From an uncultured Eubacteriales bacterium (GTDB taxonomy: Bacteria > Bacillota > Clostridia > Oscillospirales > Acutalibacteraceae): DNA of 64,000 nucleotides. Shown piece after piece: positions 33,324 through 42,849 of the stretch. How positions within the stretch are numbered: position 1 is the stretch's first letter; every line of letters starts with the position of its first letter. Under the pieces are notes generated by a model that saw only the letters and a list, made by a program, of their open reading frames with translations, was not told the origin of the DNA and did not search any database. The DNA lies in NCBI GenBank assembly GCA_900315285.1, contig OMYO01000003.1, forward strand, positions 1 to 64,000. Reading direction: 5' to 3'. Both the position numbers and the translations under genes were made by a program.

Positions 33324-34325
33324 GTGAACGGTTTTTATAACTTTATCTACAACATATTCTCCTATCCCTTTGGATATGTTATTGCGTTTCTCTACAAGCT
33401 GTTCAACGACGACTATCTTGTCGCCATCCTGTTCTTTGCCATCATCATCAAACTTCTGTTACTCCCCTCTTCCATCTCCCAACAGAAGAATCAGGCAAAG
33501 TCCAAGCGAATGCAGAAACGAATTGAGAAAATCAAAGAGCGTTACAAGGACGACCAGCAGAAACAAAACGAGGCCATAACGGAGTTCTATCAGAAAGAGG
33601 GCTTCAGTTCCATGTCCTCCGGCTGCGGTGCCCTTCTCATCCAGTTCCCCATCATCATGGGTCTTTACGGTGCCATCTATAAGCCGCTGACTTATATCCT
33701 TAGAATTGATAAAATCTACGGAAAAGGTACCATTGCTGCTCTGACAAAAGCGGTCCAGAAGTTTGATACCGCTGGAAGCGGACGGGGACGAAACTATAAT
33801 GAAATCACGGTATTAAAGCATGTCGGTGAACTTCAGGGAGCACATACCGGAGTAAATAAAGATGTCTTCCCGGTTCTTCAGAACTTCAGTGACCATTTTA
33901 ATGCCGTCGGCTTCAACTTCGGAGACGTTCCCAAAGAGATGATGCATGAGAGCCATCTCATCGTGCTCATTCCTATTGCAGCCTTTGTGTTTGCCATGGC
34001 ATCATCTATTTATAGTCTTGTCCGTGCCAGAAAGCAGCAGGATGAACAATCCCGTCAGGCCATGATGTCCATGGGCTGTATGATGCTTTTCATGCCCCTT
34101 ATGTCTCTCTGGCTTGCCTTTGAGTTCCCGGTCGGCATCGGTGTCTACTGGGCTTTCAACAGCCTTCTCGGACTCATCCAGATGATTATTCTCGACCTCA
34201 TCTATACTCCGGACCGAGTTATTGCTACAATAATGGTTGAGGAGACCATCGTCCGCCGACAGAAAGAGACCGCTTATAAGAAAGAACATCAGCTGGTCCA
34301 GGAATTCAACGCCTCAAAAGAATGA
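33324..34325 (+). CDS. yidC: YidC/Oxa1 membrane protein insertase
   Basis: This 333-residue protein with about five transmembrane helices inserts and folds membrane proteins. After the first helix (about 10-30) comes the LLLLPSSISQQKNQAKSKRM segment and a charged coiled hairpin loop. The conserved core includes SGCGALLIQFPIIMGLYGAI. The loop at about 125-180 is longer than usual and polar. There is no lipoprotein Cys. GTG 33324 follows GGAGGATCCCCAG. It is the last gene before the terminator, so jag is not in the same simple transcript. Confidence 0.94.
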   Translation: MNGFYNFIYNIFSYPFGYVIAFLYKLFNDDYLVAILFFAIIIKLLLLPSSISQQKNQAKSKRMQKRIEKIKERYKDDQQKQNEAITEFYQKEGFSSMSSGCGALLIQFPIIMGLYGAIYKPLTYILRIDKIYGKGTIAALTKAVQKFDTAGSGRGRNYNEITVLKHVGELQGAHTGVNKDVFPVLQNFSDHFNAVGFNFGDVPKEMMHESHLIVLIPIAAFVFAMASSIYSLVRARKQQDEQSRQAMMSMGCMMLFMPLMSLWLAFEFPVGIGVYWAFNSLLGLIQMIILDLIYTPDRVIATIMVEETIVRRQKETAYKKEHQLVQEFNASKE

Positions 34326-34331
34326 GATTCC

Positions 34332-34374
34332 AAAAAGCCGCGGCAGTGTGATTCAGACTTGCTGCGGCTTTTTT
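34332..34374 (+). terminator. Terminator between yidC and jag
   Basis: AAAAAGCCGCGGCA pairs with TGCTGCGGCTTTTT (14 positions with one wobble), followed by T residues. Confidence 0.9.
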
Positions 34375-34462
34375 AAATTATTTGTATTGATCTGCGCCGT
34401 ATTATCACCTCTCCTACCTGTTACCAAATAATCAGGCCGGATCAGAAAAGGAGGAAATCGCC

Positions 34463-35647
34463 ATGGTTATCGATGCAGTGGCAAAGGGTGCTACCATCGA
34501 AGAAGCACAGCAGGCGGCCATCAAGGCCCTGGGTGCACCGGAAGAAGTCGACGTCCGTTTTGAAGTAGTGACTTTCCCGGAAAAGAAGAAATTTGGTATT
34601 TTTGGTGGAAAGGATGCGGAAGTACGCGCCTTCTATGAAGTACCGGACGCTCCGGCTCCAAAGCCGGAGAAACCGAAAAAATCACCGGCACCAAAAAAAC
34701 AGGCTGCAAAGAAAAAACCGGCTCCGAAGCCCGCTTCCCCCAAAAAGGAGGAGAAAAAAGAGGAGGCCGTTGTTTCTGCCCTGAAAAAACAGGCTCCCAA
34801 AAATAAGCCAGAACCGACTGAGGACACCGAACATATCAATGTCCCGGAAGAAGATGTCCGTGAGCCCATCGCCCTTGAGGATTGCCCGGAGGCTGTCCGC
34901 AGAGCCTATTCTTATCTTGCTGAGATCATCGAGAAAATCGGCATTACCGACGCAAAAATCAATGTATTCAAGAACCAGAAGGAATTCTTCTTCCAGGTTC
35001 TCAGTGAGCAGGATTACAGCCTGATCATTGGTCGTCGGGGAGACACGCTGGACTCCATCCAGTATCTGGTTCGTCTGGCAGCAAATCGCGGACACAAAGA
35101 GGAAAAATCCGTTCATATCTCCATCAACGTTGGAGATTATCGGCAGAAGAGAGAGCGCACTCTTCGCGAAATTGCCCGTAAGAATGCAAGACGGGTCCGC
35201 AAGTTTGGCCGCACGGTTACCTTGAACCCCATGAATCCCTCCGAGCGCCGCATTATCCATACCACGGTTTCGGATATTGAGGGTGTCACCTCCTATTCCA
35301 TTGGAGAAGAAAGTGAACGTCGCGTTGTCATTGCTCTGGAAGAGGGCGTGAAGCCTCTTGTTGAGCGCAATGGCGGCGGTTATCGCGGAGGCCGCGGTAA
35401 TGGCAACCGTGGTAGAAACGGCGGCCGTGGCGGTTATAATCGCGGCAATGGCGGAAGAAGAAATTCCTCTCGTCCTCCCCGCTCTGCTGCTCCTGCTGCC
35501 GGAAAGCCGGAAAATGCTCCGGCTCCGGAGAAGCGTGCTCCGCATAAGGATGCCGAGGGTGTACTCTATGGGAAGATCACTCCCAAGGCAAAGCCCCAGA
35601 CAAGTGTTGAGGAGAAGCCCGAGACCACTGAGAATACGGCTGAATAA
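34463..35647 (+). CDS. jag: Jag/KhpB (EloR-like) RNA-binding protein with RGG tail
   Basis: This 394-residue protein has a Jag-N domain (1-55, ending KKKFGIFGGKDAEV), a Lys/Pro/Ala-rich linker (about 60-125), a KH-II domain with IIGRRGDTLDSIQYL at 188-202, and an R3H domain with NPMNPSERRIIH at 255-266. A Gly/Arg/Asn-rich tail (303-340, GGRGNGNRGRNGGRGGYNRG) follows, then an Ala/Pro/Lys end. Jag/KhpB binds RNA and affects cell elongation. The RGG-type tail is not part of the usual protein of about 200-300 residues. It follows yidC as in most Firmicutes, but behind a terminator. AAGGAGGAAAT precedes the ATG. Confidence 0.95.
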   Translation: MVIDAVAKGATIEEAQQAAIKALGAPEEVDVRFEVVTFPEKKKFGIFGGKDAEVRAFYEVPDAPAPKPEKPKKSPAPKKQAAKKKPAPKPASPKKEEKKEEAVVSALKKQAPKNKPEPTEDTEHINVPEEDVREPIALEDCPEAVRRAYSYLAEIIEKIGITDAKINVFKNQKEFFFQVLSEQDYSLIIGRRGDTLDSIQYLVRLAANRGHKEEKSVHISINVGDYRQKRERTLREIARKNARRVRKFGRTVTLNPMNPSERRIIHTTVSDIEGVTSYSIGEESERRVVIALEEGVKPLVERNGGGYRGGRGNGNRGRNGGRGGYNRGNGGRRNSSRPPRSAAPAAGKPENAPAPEKRAPHKDAEGVLYGKITPKAKPQTSVEEKPETTENTAE

Positions 35648-35658
35648 AAATAATTCAT

Positions 35659-35706
35659 ATGAAAAAAGCGGTCAGCTCATTTTAAGAGCTGGCCGCCTTT
35701 TGTATT
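35659..35706. terminator. Bidirectional terminator between jag and serS
   Basis: AAGCGGTCAGCTC (35667-35679) pairs with GAGCTGGCCGCCTT (35686-35699); A residues precede and TTTTGTATTTTC follows. Confidence 0.85.
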
Positions 35707-35718
35707 TTCTTTTGCGAT

Positions 35719-36987
35719 TTAGCCGATCTTATCGGATCCAAAGTACGGGCGAAGAGCTTCCGGTACCGTGACAGTGCCGTCTTCATTCTGATAGTTCTCG
35801 AGAATGGCGGCTACGGTTCTGCCTACTGCAAGGCCGGATCCGTTCAGAGTATGGACAAACTGAACTTTTCCATTCGGGCCGTCTTTGAAGCGGATATTTG
35901 CTCTGCGGGCCTGGAAATCCTCGAAGTTGGAGCAGGAGGAGATTTCTACATAGCGGCCATAAGAGGGCATCCATACTTCAATGTCATAGGTCTTTGCGGA
36001 ACTGAATCCTACATCGCCGCTGCAGAGTGTAACGACATGATAGGGAAGACCAAGACCCTGAAGTGCAACTTCTGCCTCATGGGTAAGATCCTCCAGCTCA
36101 TCATAGGAGTGCTCGGGCTTTACAAATTTTACAAGCTCAACTTTATTGAACTGATGCTGACGGATAAGTCCTCTTGTATCTCTGCCTGCAGAACCTGCCT
36201 CAGCGCGGAAGCATGCAGAATATGCGCAGTAGCGAAGAGGAAGCTCTGCTCCATCTAAAATGTCACCGCGATACATGTTAGTTACTGGAACTTCTGCAGT
36301 GGGAATGAGGAACAAATCATCTGTGGTCTTGAATGCATCCTCCTCAAACTTGGGAAGCTGACCGGTACCCGTCATGGATGCACGGTTTACCAGGAAGGGC
36401 GGAAGAATCTCTGTGTAACCATTTTTTGTATGGAGGTCAAGATAGTAGTTGATGACGGCTCTCTCCAGACGAGCACCCTGTCCTTTATAGAAATGGAAAC
36501 GGGCTCCGGTGACCTTTGCTGCAGTATCCGGGTCCAGAATGCCGAGATCAGCGCCGATGTCCCAATGGGCCTTGGGCTCGAAGTCAAACTTTGTGGGCTC
36601 TCCCCATTTTCTCTTCTCCACGTTTTCGGTGTCATCTTTTCCAAGCGGCACGCTCTCATGGGGAACGTTGGGGATTTCCAGCATGATCTCCTTCTGTCTG
36701 CCCTCGAGGGAGCTGAGCTTTTCGTTATTCTCTTTGACCTGCTCTTTGATTTTGGACATCTCGGTGAGGATTTCCTGGATGTCTCCGCCCTCTTTTTTGA
36801 TCTGAGGAATCTTTTTGCTGGCCTCATTCTGTTTTTGTTTCAGTGAATCATTCAGCTGTGTGACGGCCCGGCGCTCTTTATCGATTTCCAGCAGCTCATC
36901 GATCTCTTTGTCCAGATTTCCATTTCTGGAACGAACGGCTGCCTTTACTGCCTCCGGCTCTTTACGGACTCTTTTTATATCTAACAT
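35719..36987 (-). CDS. serS: Seryl-tRNA synthetase
   Basis: This 422-residue class II synthetase has an N-terminal tRNA-binding coiled coil (about 25-105). The catalytic core has motif 2 [20 protein letters not shown] and motif 3 [19 protein letters not shown]. The end [14 protein letters not shown] is typical. It lies 22 bases after parB, which leaves no room for a T-box leader. It is the last gene of the leftward mnmE-mnmG-rsmG-parA-parB-serS block. Confidence 0.97.
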   Translation of the reverse strand: MLDIKRVRKEPEAVKAAVRSRNGNLDKEIDELLEIDKERRAVTQLNDSLKQKQNEASKKIPQIKKEGGDIQEILTEMSKIKEQVKENNEKLSSLEGRQKEIMLEIPNVPHESVPLGKDDTENVEKRKWGEPTKFDFEPKAHWDIGADLGILDPDTAAKVTGARFHFYKGQGARLERAVINYYLDLHTKNGYTEILPPFLVNRASMTGTGQLPKFEEDAFKTTDDLFLIPTAEVPVTNMYRGDILDGAELPLRYCAYSACFRAEAGSAGRDTRGLIRQHQFNKVELVKFVKPEHSYDELEDLTHEAEVALQGLGLPYHVVTLCSGDVGFSSAKTYDIEVWMPSYGRYVEISSCSNFEDFQARRANIRFKDGPNGKVQFVHTLNGSGLAVGRTVAAILENYQNEDGTVTVPEALRPYFGSDKIG

Positions 36988-37009
36988 GTGAGTTTCCCCT
37001 TTCGTTATT

Positions 37010-37876
37010 TTATGATTCTGCGCGATCCAGTTCCTGCGCCAATTTTTTCAGGTCATCCTTATCGAAAAATTCAATTTCCAGATGGCCTCCCTTTCTTCCT
37101 TTTATCACCTTGACTTTTCGGCCAAGGCTATTGGAGAGAGCGAGTTCCGCTTCGCTGTAAAATACATCGGCGGTCTTCTTTTTTCTAGCTGTTTTTTTTT
37201 CTGGCTTTTGGCTTTCCTGGATCCTTTTTTCAATTTCCCTTACGGAGAGATCTTTGTCTTTGATCTCTTTTGCTGTCTGCATCATTTCTTCCTTCGAGGA
37301 AAATCCTAAAAGGGCTCTTGCATGACCGGCGGAAATATCTCCGGTCTTAGTCATCTCTAATATCTCATCTGGTAGTTTCAGAAGTCGAAGGGAATTAGCT
37401 ACTGCGGGGCGGGATCTTCCTACCCTTGCAGCCGCCTCATCCTGTGTGAGGTTATATCTTGAAATAAGAAGCTGAAGTCCTTCCGCCTCTTCGATGGGAT
37501 TTAAGTCCTCTCTTTGAAGATTTTCGATGAGGGCAATCTCCATAGCCTGCTCATCGGTCATCTCTTTGATAATTACCGGAACTTCTGTGAGACCCGCTAT
37601 TCTGGATGCTCTCCAGCGTCGTTCTCCTGCTACCAGCTGATAGCTTCCATCAGACAGTGGCCGTACAAGAAGTGGTTGAAGTACCCCATTCTTTTTGATG
37701 CTCTCGGCAAGCTCATCCAGAGCTTTCTGGTCGAAAGTTTTTCTGGGCTGTTCTCTATTTGGCTCTATCTCAGTGAGACGCAGGGTGACCGGGGAAGGAG
37801 GTGTTCCCAGATCTTCTACAGAGTTGTCAGAGAAGAGCGCATCCAGGCCTTTTCCAAGGCCACGTTGTTTTGCCAT
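37010..37876 (-). CDS. parB: Chromosome-partitioning protein ParB
   Basis: This 288-residue CTPase-type clamp starts [15 protein letters not shown]. The CTP-binding ParB/Srx region has REQPRKTF and [10 protein letters not shown] helix-turn-helix reads [20 protein letters not shown]. The C-terminal dimer domain follows. It binds parS and loads SMC at the origin. Both parS and smc are in this window. It starts 5 bases after parA. Confidence 0.96.
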   Translation of the reverse strand: MAKQRGLGKGLDALFSDNSVEDLGTPPSPVTLRLTEIEPNREQPRKTFDQKALDELAESIKKNGVLQPLLVRPLSDGSYQLVAGERRWRASRIAGLTEVPVIIKEMTDEQAMEIALIENLQREDLNPIEEAEGLQLLISRYNLTQDEAAARVGRSRPAVANSLRLLKLPDEILEMTKTGDISAGHARALLGFSSKEEMMQTAKEIKDKDLSVREIEKRIQESQKPEKKTARKKKTADVFYSEAELALSNSLGRKVKVIKGRKGGHLEIEFFDKDDLKKLAQELDRAES

Positions 37877-37881
37877 TCTCG

Positions 37882-38652
37882 TTACTCCTTTCCGTTTTTC
37901 TCCATGAGTTCTTTGGCGAGCTGAAAATACGATACACTTCCCTTTGAGCTCTTATCGTAATATTCCACTGGCTGCCCAAAACTGGGAGCCTCTGATAGGC
38001 GTACATTTCTTGGAATTACGGTTTTAAAGACTTTATTTGGAAAGTATTTTTTCACTTCTTCCACGACCTGTTGTGTCAGGTTAAGCCTTCCGTCATACAT
38101 TGTAAGTATGACGCCTTCCAGTTCCAGATATGGATTATATAGGCGTTTTACCTGTCTTACAGTTCCCATAAGCTGGCTTAGGCCTTCCAGAGCATAGTAT
38201 TCGCACTGAATTGGTACCATAAAGCTGTCGGATGCACATAAGGCATTTAGTGTTATGAGTCCTAGAGATGGTGGACAGTCTAAAAATATGAAGTCATATT
38301 GATCATATAGGGGAGATAAGGCTATTTTTAACCGACTCTCTCTTTTCTTTAATTCTACCAGTTCCAGTTCTGCTCCGGCTAAGTTCATATTGGCCGACAG
38401 GAGATCGACTCCCTTAAACTCCGTTTTAATAACAGCGTCTTTAGCAGGTATACCATTTATTAGGATATCATAAACTGAGTTTTCCAGCTGTCTTTTATCG
38501 ATTCCAAATCCACTGGTGGTGTTCCCCTGTGGGTCGATGTCTACCATCAGGACTTTCAGGCCTTCCATTCCCAGTGCTGCTGAGAGGTTTACGGCTGTGG
38601 TGGTCTTGCCCACTCCGCCCTTTTGATTGACGATGGAGATCGTCTTTGACAT
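37882..38652 (-). CDS. parA: Chromosome-partitioning ATPase ParA (Soj)
   Basis: This 256-residue deviant Walker ATPase has KGGVGKTTTAVNL at about 11-23, the DIDPQGNTT switch and LDCPPSLG. It is cytoplasmic, acts with ParB and can regulate DnaA. The gene lies after the parS palindrome and before parB. Confidence 0.97.
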   Translation of the reverse strand: MSKTISIVNQKGGVGKTTTAVNLSAALGMEGLKVLMVDIDPQGNTTSGFGIDKRQLENSVYDILINGIPAKDAVIKTEFKGVDLLSANMNLAGAELELVELKKRESRLKIALSPLYDQYDFIFLDCPPSLGLITLNALCASDSFMVPIQCEYYALEGLSQLMGTVRQVKRLYNPYLELEGVILTMYDGRLNLTQQVVEEVKKYFPNKVFKTVIPRNVRLSEAPSFGQPVEYYDKSSKGSVSYFQLAKELMEKNGKE

Positions 38653-38729
38653 TATCTCACCTTTTCTTTCAAAATGTAACTTTCAAAAACTGTATCCTAG
38701 TTTACCATAATAGAATATCTAATAAAAGA

Positions 38730-38761
38730 GAGGATAATGTTTCACGTGAAACATTATCCTC
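38730..38761. promoter_or_regulatory. parS centromere site 1 in a 32-base palindrome (also possible terminator)
   Basis: The consensus parS TGTTTCACGTGAAACA is exact at 38738-38753. The flanks continue the symmetry perfectly to GAGGATAA and TTATCCTC, giving a 32-base palindrome. On the minus strand it follows the rsmG stop by 24 bases and is followed by TCTTTTATT, so it could also fold as an rsmG terminator. ParB binds this sequence. Confidence 0.95.
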
Positions 38762-38784
38762 ATTCGTTATTATTTATTTTTCGT

Positions 38785-39498
38785 TTATCCCAGGGGATTT
38801 TTCTTTATTTTTGCCATTTGACGTGGATATTTTGGCGGTGTGGGCTTAGTTTTTTGAATGATAACCAGATTCCTTTCACCCATGTCACCCAGAGAATAAG
38901 ATTTTGTTTCAATCCACTTCCCGCCCAATAAATTTATGGCATTTATTCCGGATTTCAATTCTTCCTGAATATCTGGACCTTTTAAGGGAATAAAATAACC
39001 ACCTGGCTTTACATAAGGGATACAGTATTCTGAAAGAACAGGCATTGAAGTAACTGCTCTCGCCGTTGCGTAGTCAAAACTTTCCCTTAAATCCTTTTGT
39101 TTGCTACCATCTTCTGCACGCATGTGAATAATTTTTGTGGTAATACCGATTTTTTCCTCTATATCTTTAATAACCAGTAATCTTTTATTTGTGCCGTCAA
39201 GAAGAGTGATCTGAAGATCTGGTCTCACTATTTTTAGAACCAGGCCAGGAAATCCTGCACCAGTACCAACATCAATTAATGAGCTTCCTTCTGGAATATC
39301 AAGAAGAGCAAGTGGCATCATGCTATCCAAAAAATGTTTATAGACAATTTCTTCAGGATCTGTAATGGCAGTGAGATTGATTTTGTCATTCCACTCAATC
39401 AGAAGTTCTGCATAGGTATTTAATTGAGAAAGAGATTTGTCTGAGAGTGAGATGTTATTTTTTCCGGCCAAACTTTTTAATAGCTCTTTTGAGATCAT
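38785..39498 (-). CDS. rsmG: 16S rRNA (guanine527-N7)-methyltransferase RsmG
   Basis: This 237-residue protein has the S-adenosylmethionine motif LIDVGTGAGFPGLVLK (about 78-92) and the family's LLDGTNKR and AEDGS motifs. It overlaps mnmG by 4 bases (ATGA). Standard size. Confidence 0.96.
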   Translation of the reverse strand: MISKELLKSLAGKNNISLSDKSLSQLNTYAELLIEWNDKINLTAITDPEEIVYKHFLDSMMPLALLDIPEGSSLIDVGTGAGFPGLVLKIVRPDLQITLLDGTNKRLLVIKDIEEKIGITTKIIHMRAEDGSKQKDLRESFDYATARAVTSMPVLSEYCIPYVKPGGYFIPLKGPDIQEELKSGINAINLLGGKWIETKSYSLGDMGERNLVIIQKTKPTPPKYPRQMAKIKKNPLG

Positions 39499-41378
39499 TT
39501 GCCTGCCCTCCCCTGCTCTTTTTCAAGATAAATGAGAAGTACGGAAATATCCGCAGGGCTTACCCCGGAAATGCGGCCTGCCTGACCAATATTTGCAGGT
39601 CTTATCTTCTGCAATTTTTCCCTAGCTTCCAGACGTAGTCCTTCAATATTGGTGTAGTTGATATCCTCCGGTAGAAGTTTCTTTTCTAATCTACGCATTT
39701 CATGAATTTGAGATTCCTGCCGGTCTATATAGCCTGCGTATTTGATTTCCGTCTCTGCAAGATCAAAAATTTCTTCCGGAATATCTGGACGGGTTGAATC
39801 GAATGGCTTTAATAGTGCGTAGTTTAGCTGGGGACGCTTGATCAGATCAATTAGTTTGATTCCTCCGTCAACCGGGGATGTTTCACGTGAAACAAGAACT
39901 TCGTTTAACGCATTGGAAACGTGAATGGTTGTGGATTTTGCCCTTGCAATCTCCTGCTTAACAAGTTCTTGCTTATGGAGCATTCGATCATAGCGCTCTC
40001 TGGAGACGAGACCAAGTTCAAATCCATATTTCATGAGACGCTGATCCGCATTGTCCTGTCGAAGAACAAGCCGATATTCGGATCGGGATGTCATCATCCG
40101 ATAGGGCTCATTGCACCCTTTGGTAACAAGATCATCAATAAGCGTACCGATATAGGAACTGGCACGGTCCAGAATGAAGGGCGCTTTGCCCTGAACCTTT
40201 AATGCGGCATTGATTCCCGCAATGAGCCCCTGTGCGGCAGCTTCTTCGTAACCGCTGGACCCATTAAACTGTCCTGCACCGAAAAGTCCCGGAAAATCAA
40301 GAAATTCCAGACTGGCCTTCAGAGAGAGAGGGTCAATGCAGTCATACTCAATGGCATAGGCCGTTCGGGTCACTTGGCAATGCTCCAGGCCCGGAATAGT
40401 GTGGAGGAACTTCAGCTGTACATCCTCAGGAAGAGAGGAAGAAAGGCCCTGAAGATACATTTCCTGAGTGTTTTTTCCACAGGGTTCAATAAAGATCTGA
40501 TGCCGTTTTTTCTCTTTGAAACGGACCACTTTGTCCTCAATGCTGGGACAGTAGCGGGGCCCAATCCCCTCAATCTTCCCGCTGTAGAGCGGAGAACGGT
40601 CCAAATTATCTAAAATAACATCCCGTGTTTCCTCGTTAGTATAAGTGATATAGCAGACGGAGGAGTTGTCGGGCGTGAAACTTTGGTCGTCAGAGAAACG
40701 GACAAGCTTTTCATCGCCGTGCTGAACTTCCAGCTGAGAAAAGTCGATGCTTCTTTTGTTGACGCGCGATGGAGTTCCCGTTTTAAACCGTCGCGTCTCA
40801 ATACCAAGTGCCTTTAGAGAACAGCTGAGTTCAGTGGCTGGAAAGAGACCGTCTGGGCCGGAAGCATAGGATACATCGCCCACATAGACACGGCCACCGA
40901 GAAATGTCCCTGTTGCAAGAACTACAGCGTTTGCAGTATAGATTGCCTCAAGTTTTGTCTTAAGCTGCCAGATTCCGTCATCCTTCATCTGTAGATCGAC
41001 GATTTCAGCTTGGCGAAGATCCAGGTTTTCCTGGGACTCTATGACATTTTTCATATAGGCCGAATAATTTCGCCGGTCAATTTGAGCTCTGGGGCTGTGC
41101 ACAGCGGGCCCTTTTCCTAAATTCAGCATACGGCTCTGAATCATGTTCCGATCGGCAGCAATGCCCATTTCGCCCCCAAGGGCATCGATTTCACGGACGA
41201 GATGCCCCTTGGAGGTTCCTCCTATTGCCGGATTACAAGGCATATTGCCGACCCAGTCGGCGCTAATGGTGAAAATACAGGTGGAGCAGCCAAGCCGTGC
41301 TGCTGCCAGAGCGGCTTCAATTCCCGCATGGCCGGCACCAATGACTGCCACCTGATAATGCTGTGCAAAATATTCCAA
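39495..41378 (-). CDS. mnmG: tRNA uridine-5-carboxymethylaminomethyl modification enzyme MnmG (GidA)
   Basis: This 627-residue FAD protein works with MnmE to modify the wobble uridine of some tRNAs. The FAD motif VIGAGHAGIEAALAAARLG is at the N-terminus. GTPSRVNKRSID and the SGYEEAAAQGLIAGINAA motif follow. TTG 41378 is preceded by GAGGATATAATT. It lies 10 bases after mnmE. Confidence 0.97.
   Translation of the reverse strand: MEYFAQHYQVAVIGAGHAGIEAALAAARLGCSTCIFTISADWVGNMPCNPAIGGTSKGHLVREIDALGGEMGIAADRNMIQSRMLNLGKGPAVHSPRAQIDRRNYSAYMKNVIESQENLDLRQAEIVDLQMKDDGIWQLKTKLEAIYTANAVVLATGTFLGGRVYVGDVSYASGPDGLFPATELSCSLKALGIETRRFKTGTPSRVNKRSIDFSQLEVQHGDEKLVRFSDDQSFTPDNSSVCYITYTNEETRDVILDNLDRSPLYSGKIEGIGPRYCPSIEDKVVRFKEKKRHQIFIEPCGKNTQEMYLQGLSSSLPEDVQLKFLHTIPGLEHCQVTRTAYAIEYDCIDPLSLKASLEFLDFPGLFGAGQFNGSSGYEEAAAQGLIAGINAALKVQGKAPFILDRASSYIGTLIDDLVTKGCNEPYRMMTSRSEYRLVLRQDNADQRLMKYGFELGLVSRERYDRMLHKQELVKQEIARAKSTTIHVSNALNEVLVSRETSPVDGGIKLIDLIKRPQLNYALLKPFDSTRPDIPEEIFDLAETEIKYAGYIDRQESQIHEMRRLEKKLLPEDINYTNIEGLRLEAREKLQKIRPANIGQAGRISGVSPADISVLLIYLEKEQGRAGK
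39879..39894. promoter_or_regulatory. parS site 2 inside mnmG
   Basis: An exact TGTTTCACGTGAAACA within the mnmG coding sequence, encoding part of the VSRET stretch. It lies 1.1 kb from site 1. The flanks are not palindromic. Confidence 0.95.
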
Positions 41379-41388
41379 AATTATATCC

Positions 41389-42741
41389 TCATTTACCTAC
41401 GCAGAATGTTGAAAATACCTTATCAATAACGGTGTCACTCACCTTTTCCCCGGTGAGTTCCAAGAGAGGCTCCAATGCCGCGTCGACACAGACGTTGATG
41501 GCGTCCATTGTCATGCCGCCAGTTATGGCATTGATAGCCTCGTTAAGACAATCCAGGGATTTGCGGACGCAGATTAGCTGTCTCTCGTTGGCAAGCATTG
41601 CGGCGCTGGGATCAAAGTCAGTCGTTCCAAGAATGCTTTCCAGCGTGTGTTCCAGTGTGTCATAGGAACTGGGATCATTGGCGGAAATTGTGATACATTT
41701 CGTAACAAAGGGGGAAATTTTATCCTCCGATACGACATTTCCAAGGTCTGCTTTATTGATGATTCCAATGCTTGGTTTGTCTTTGCAGAAATCCAAAATG
41801 CGCTGGTCTTCGCCATCCAAAGCCTGGTTTCCGTCAAATACCGCAAGTATAAGATCCGCATGACGAAGCCGTTTTTCTGCCATCTCAATGCCGATGGATT
41901 CCACCGGGTCATCGGAAGTATGGAGTCCGGCCGTATCGGAAAGATGAAGAATGACATTTCCAATTACAGCAGTTTCCTCAATGACGTCTCGAGTGGTGCC
42001 GGCAATGTCTGTTACAATGGAACGGTCTTTCCCGAGAAGCAAGTTCATCAATGTGGATTTTCCGACATTTGGACGTCCGACAATAACTGTATCAACACCC
42101 GATGATATGGCCTGTCCCGCATCATACTTCTGGCATAAAGCCTGAAGCTTATTTTTACAGGATTGAAACTGTTTCAATAAAACACCATAATCCAGTTCCT
42201 CGACATCCTCATCCGGATAGTCCGCCCAGGCGGCCATATGGGCAGAGGCGGCCACAAGGGTATCCGAAACGGATTTGATTTCACGGCTGAGAGAACCCTC
42301 AAGGGCATGATAAGCTGCGTTGGCTGCCTGTTCCCCTTGTGCGGCGATGAGACCCATGACCGATTCTGCCTCAGAGAGATCCATCTTCCCATTTAAAAAG
42401 GCTCGTTTTGTAAATTCGCCGGGCCCTGCGGGAGAAGCTCCTGCCTTAAGTACAAGCCGAAGTACCTGCTGTGTAAGATAAAGCCCGCCATGGCACTGGA
42501 TTTCCACGACATCCTCCCCGGTATAACTGTGGGGCGCGCGGAATACAAGACAGATGGCCTCATCCAGGTCAGCAATTTGTCCATAATGGACAGAATAGCC
42601 TTTTGCCTCCGAGAGCAAATGGGAACCGCTGGGGGTGAATACCCTTCCGGCAACAGAGATAGCCTCGGGGCCGGAAATCTTGATAATGCCTATGGCTCCA
42701 GCTGCATTGGGCGTGGAGACAGCGGCTATAGTATCCTGCAC
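41389..42741 (-). CDS. mnmE: tRNA modification GTPase MnmE (TrmE)
   Basis: This 450-residue protein has an N-terminal folate-binding domain, a helical domain, an inserted GTPase domain with GRPNVGKSTLMN, DIAGTTRD and NKAD, and the C-terminal FCVGK with its conserved Cys. It forms the MnmEG complex. GTG 42741 follows GGAGGGAATTCC. It is the first gene of the leftward operon. Confidence 0.97.
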   Translation of the reverse strand: MQDTIAAVSTPNAAGAIGIIKISGPEAISVAGRVFTPSGSHLLSEAKGYSVHYGQIADLDEAICLVFRAPHSYTGEDVVEIQCHGGLYLTQQVLRLVLKAGASPAGPGEFTKRAFLNGKMDLSEAESVMGLIAAQGEQAANAAYHALEGSLSREIKSVSDTLVAASAHMAAWADYPDEDVEELDYGVLLKQFQSCKNKLQALCQKYDAGQAISSGVDTVIVGRPNVGKSTLMNLLLGKDRSIVTDIAGTTRDVIEETAVIGNVILHLSDTAGLHTSDDPVESIGIEMAEKRLRHADLILAVFDGNQALDGEDQRILDFCKDKPSIGIINKADLGNVVSEDKISPFVTKCITISANDPSSYDTLEHTLESILGTTDFDPSAAMLANERQLICVRKSLDCLNEAINAITGGMTMDAINVCVDAALEPLLELTGEKVSDTVIDKVFSTFCVGK

Positions 42742-42770
42742 GGAATTCCCTCCTTAAAAGTGGCATACGG

Positions 42771-42822
42771 TTGCCGATTGACAATTTAAATGTATTATAT
42801 TAACATTTCTTAAACGTGTAAA
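42771..42822. promoter_or_regulatory. Divergent overlapping promoters for mnmE (-) and glyQS (+)
   Basis: Minus strand: TTTACA (42822-42817), 17 bases, TATAAT (42799-42794), near-perfect, for mnmE. Plus strand: either TTGCCG (42771-42776)-16-TATTAT (42793-42798) or TTGACA (42778-42783)-17-TAACAT (42801-42806) for glyQS. The two -10 regions overlap, so the promoters probably compete. Confidence 0.7.
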
Positions 42823-42849
42823 CAAAAAATCATTGGAAGGGTCCATGGT

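Noticed and set aside
35360..35480. Tandem GGC/CGT-rich repeat in jag as a repeat array
   Set aside because: It is in-frame coding for the Gly/Arg-rich tail, with irregular units and no spacers.
42742..42849. T-box leader for glyQS
   Set aside because: Only 108 bases, with overlapping divergent promoters and no stem I or antiterminator pattern visible.
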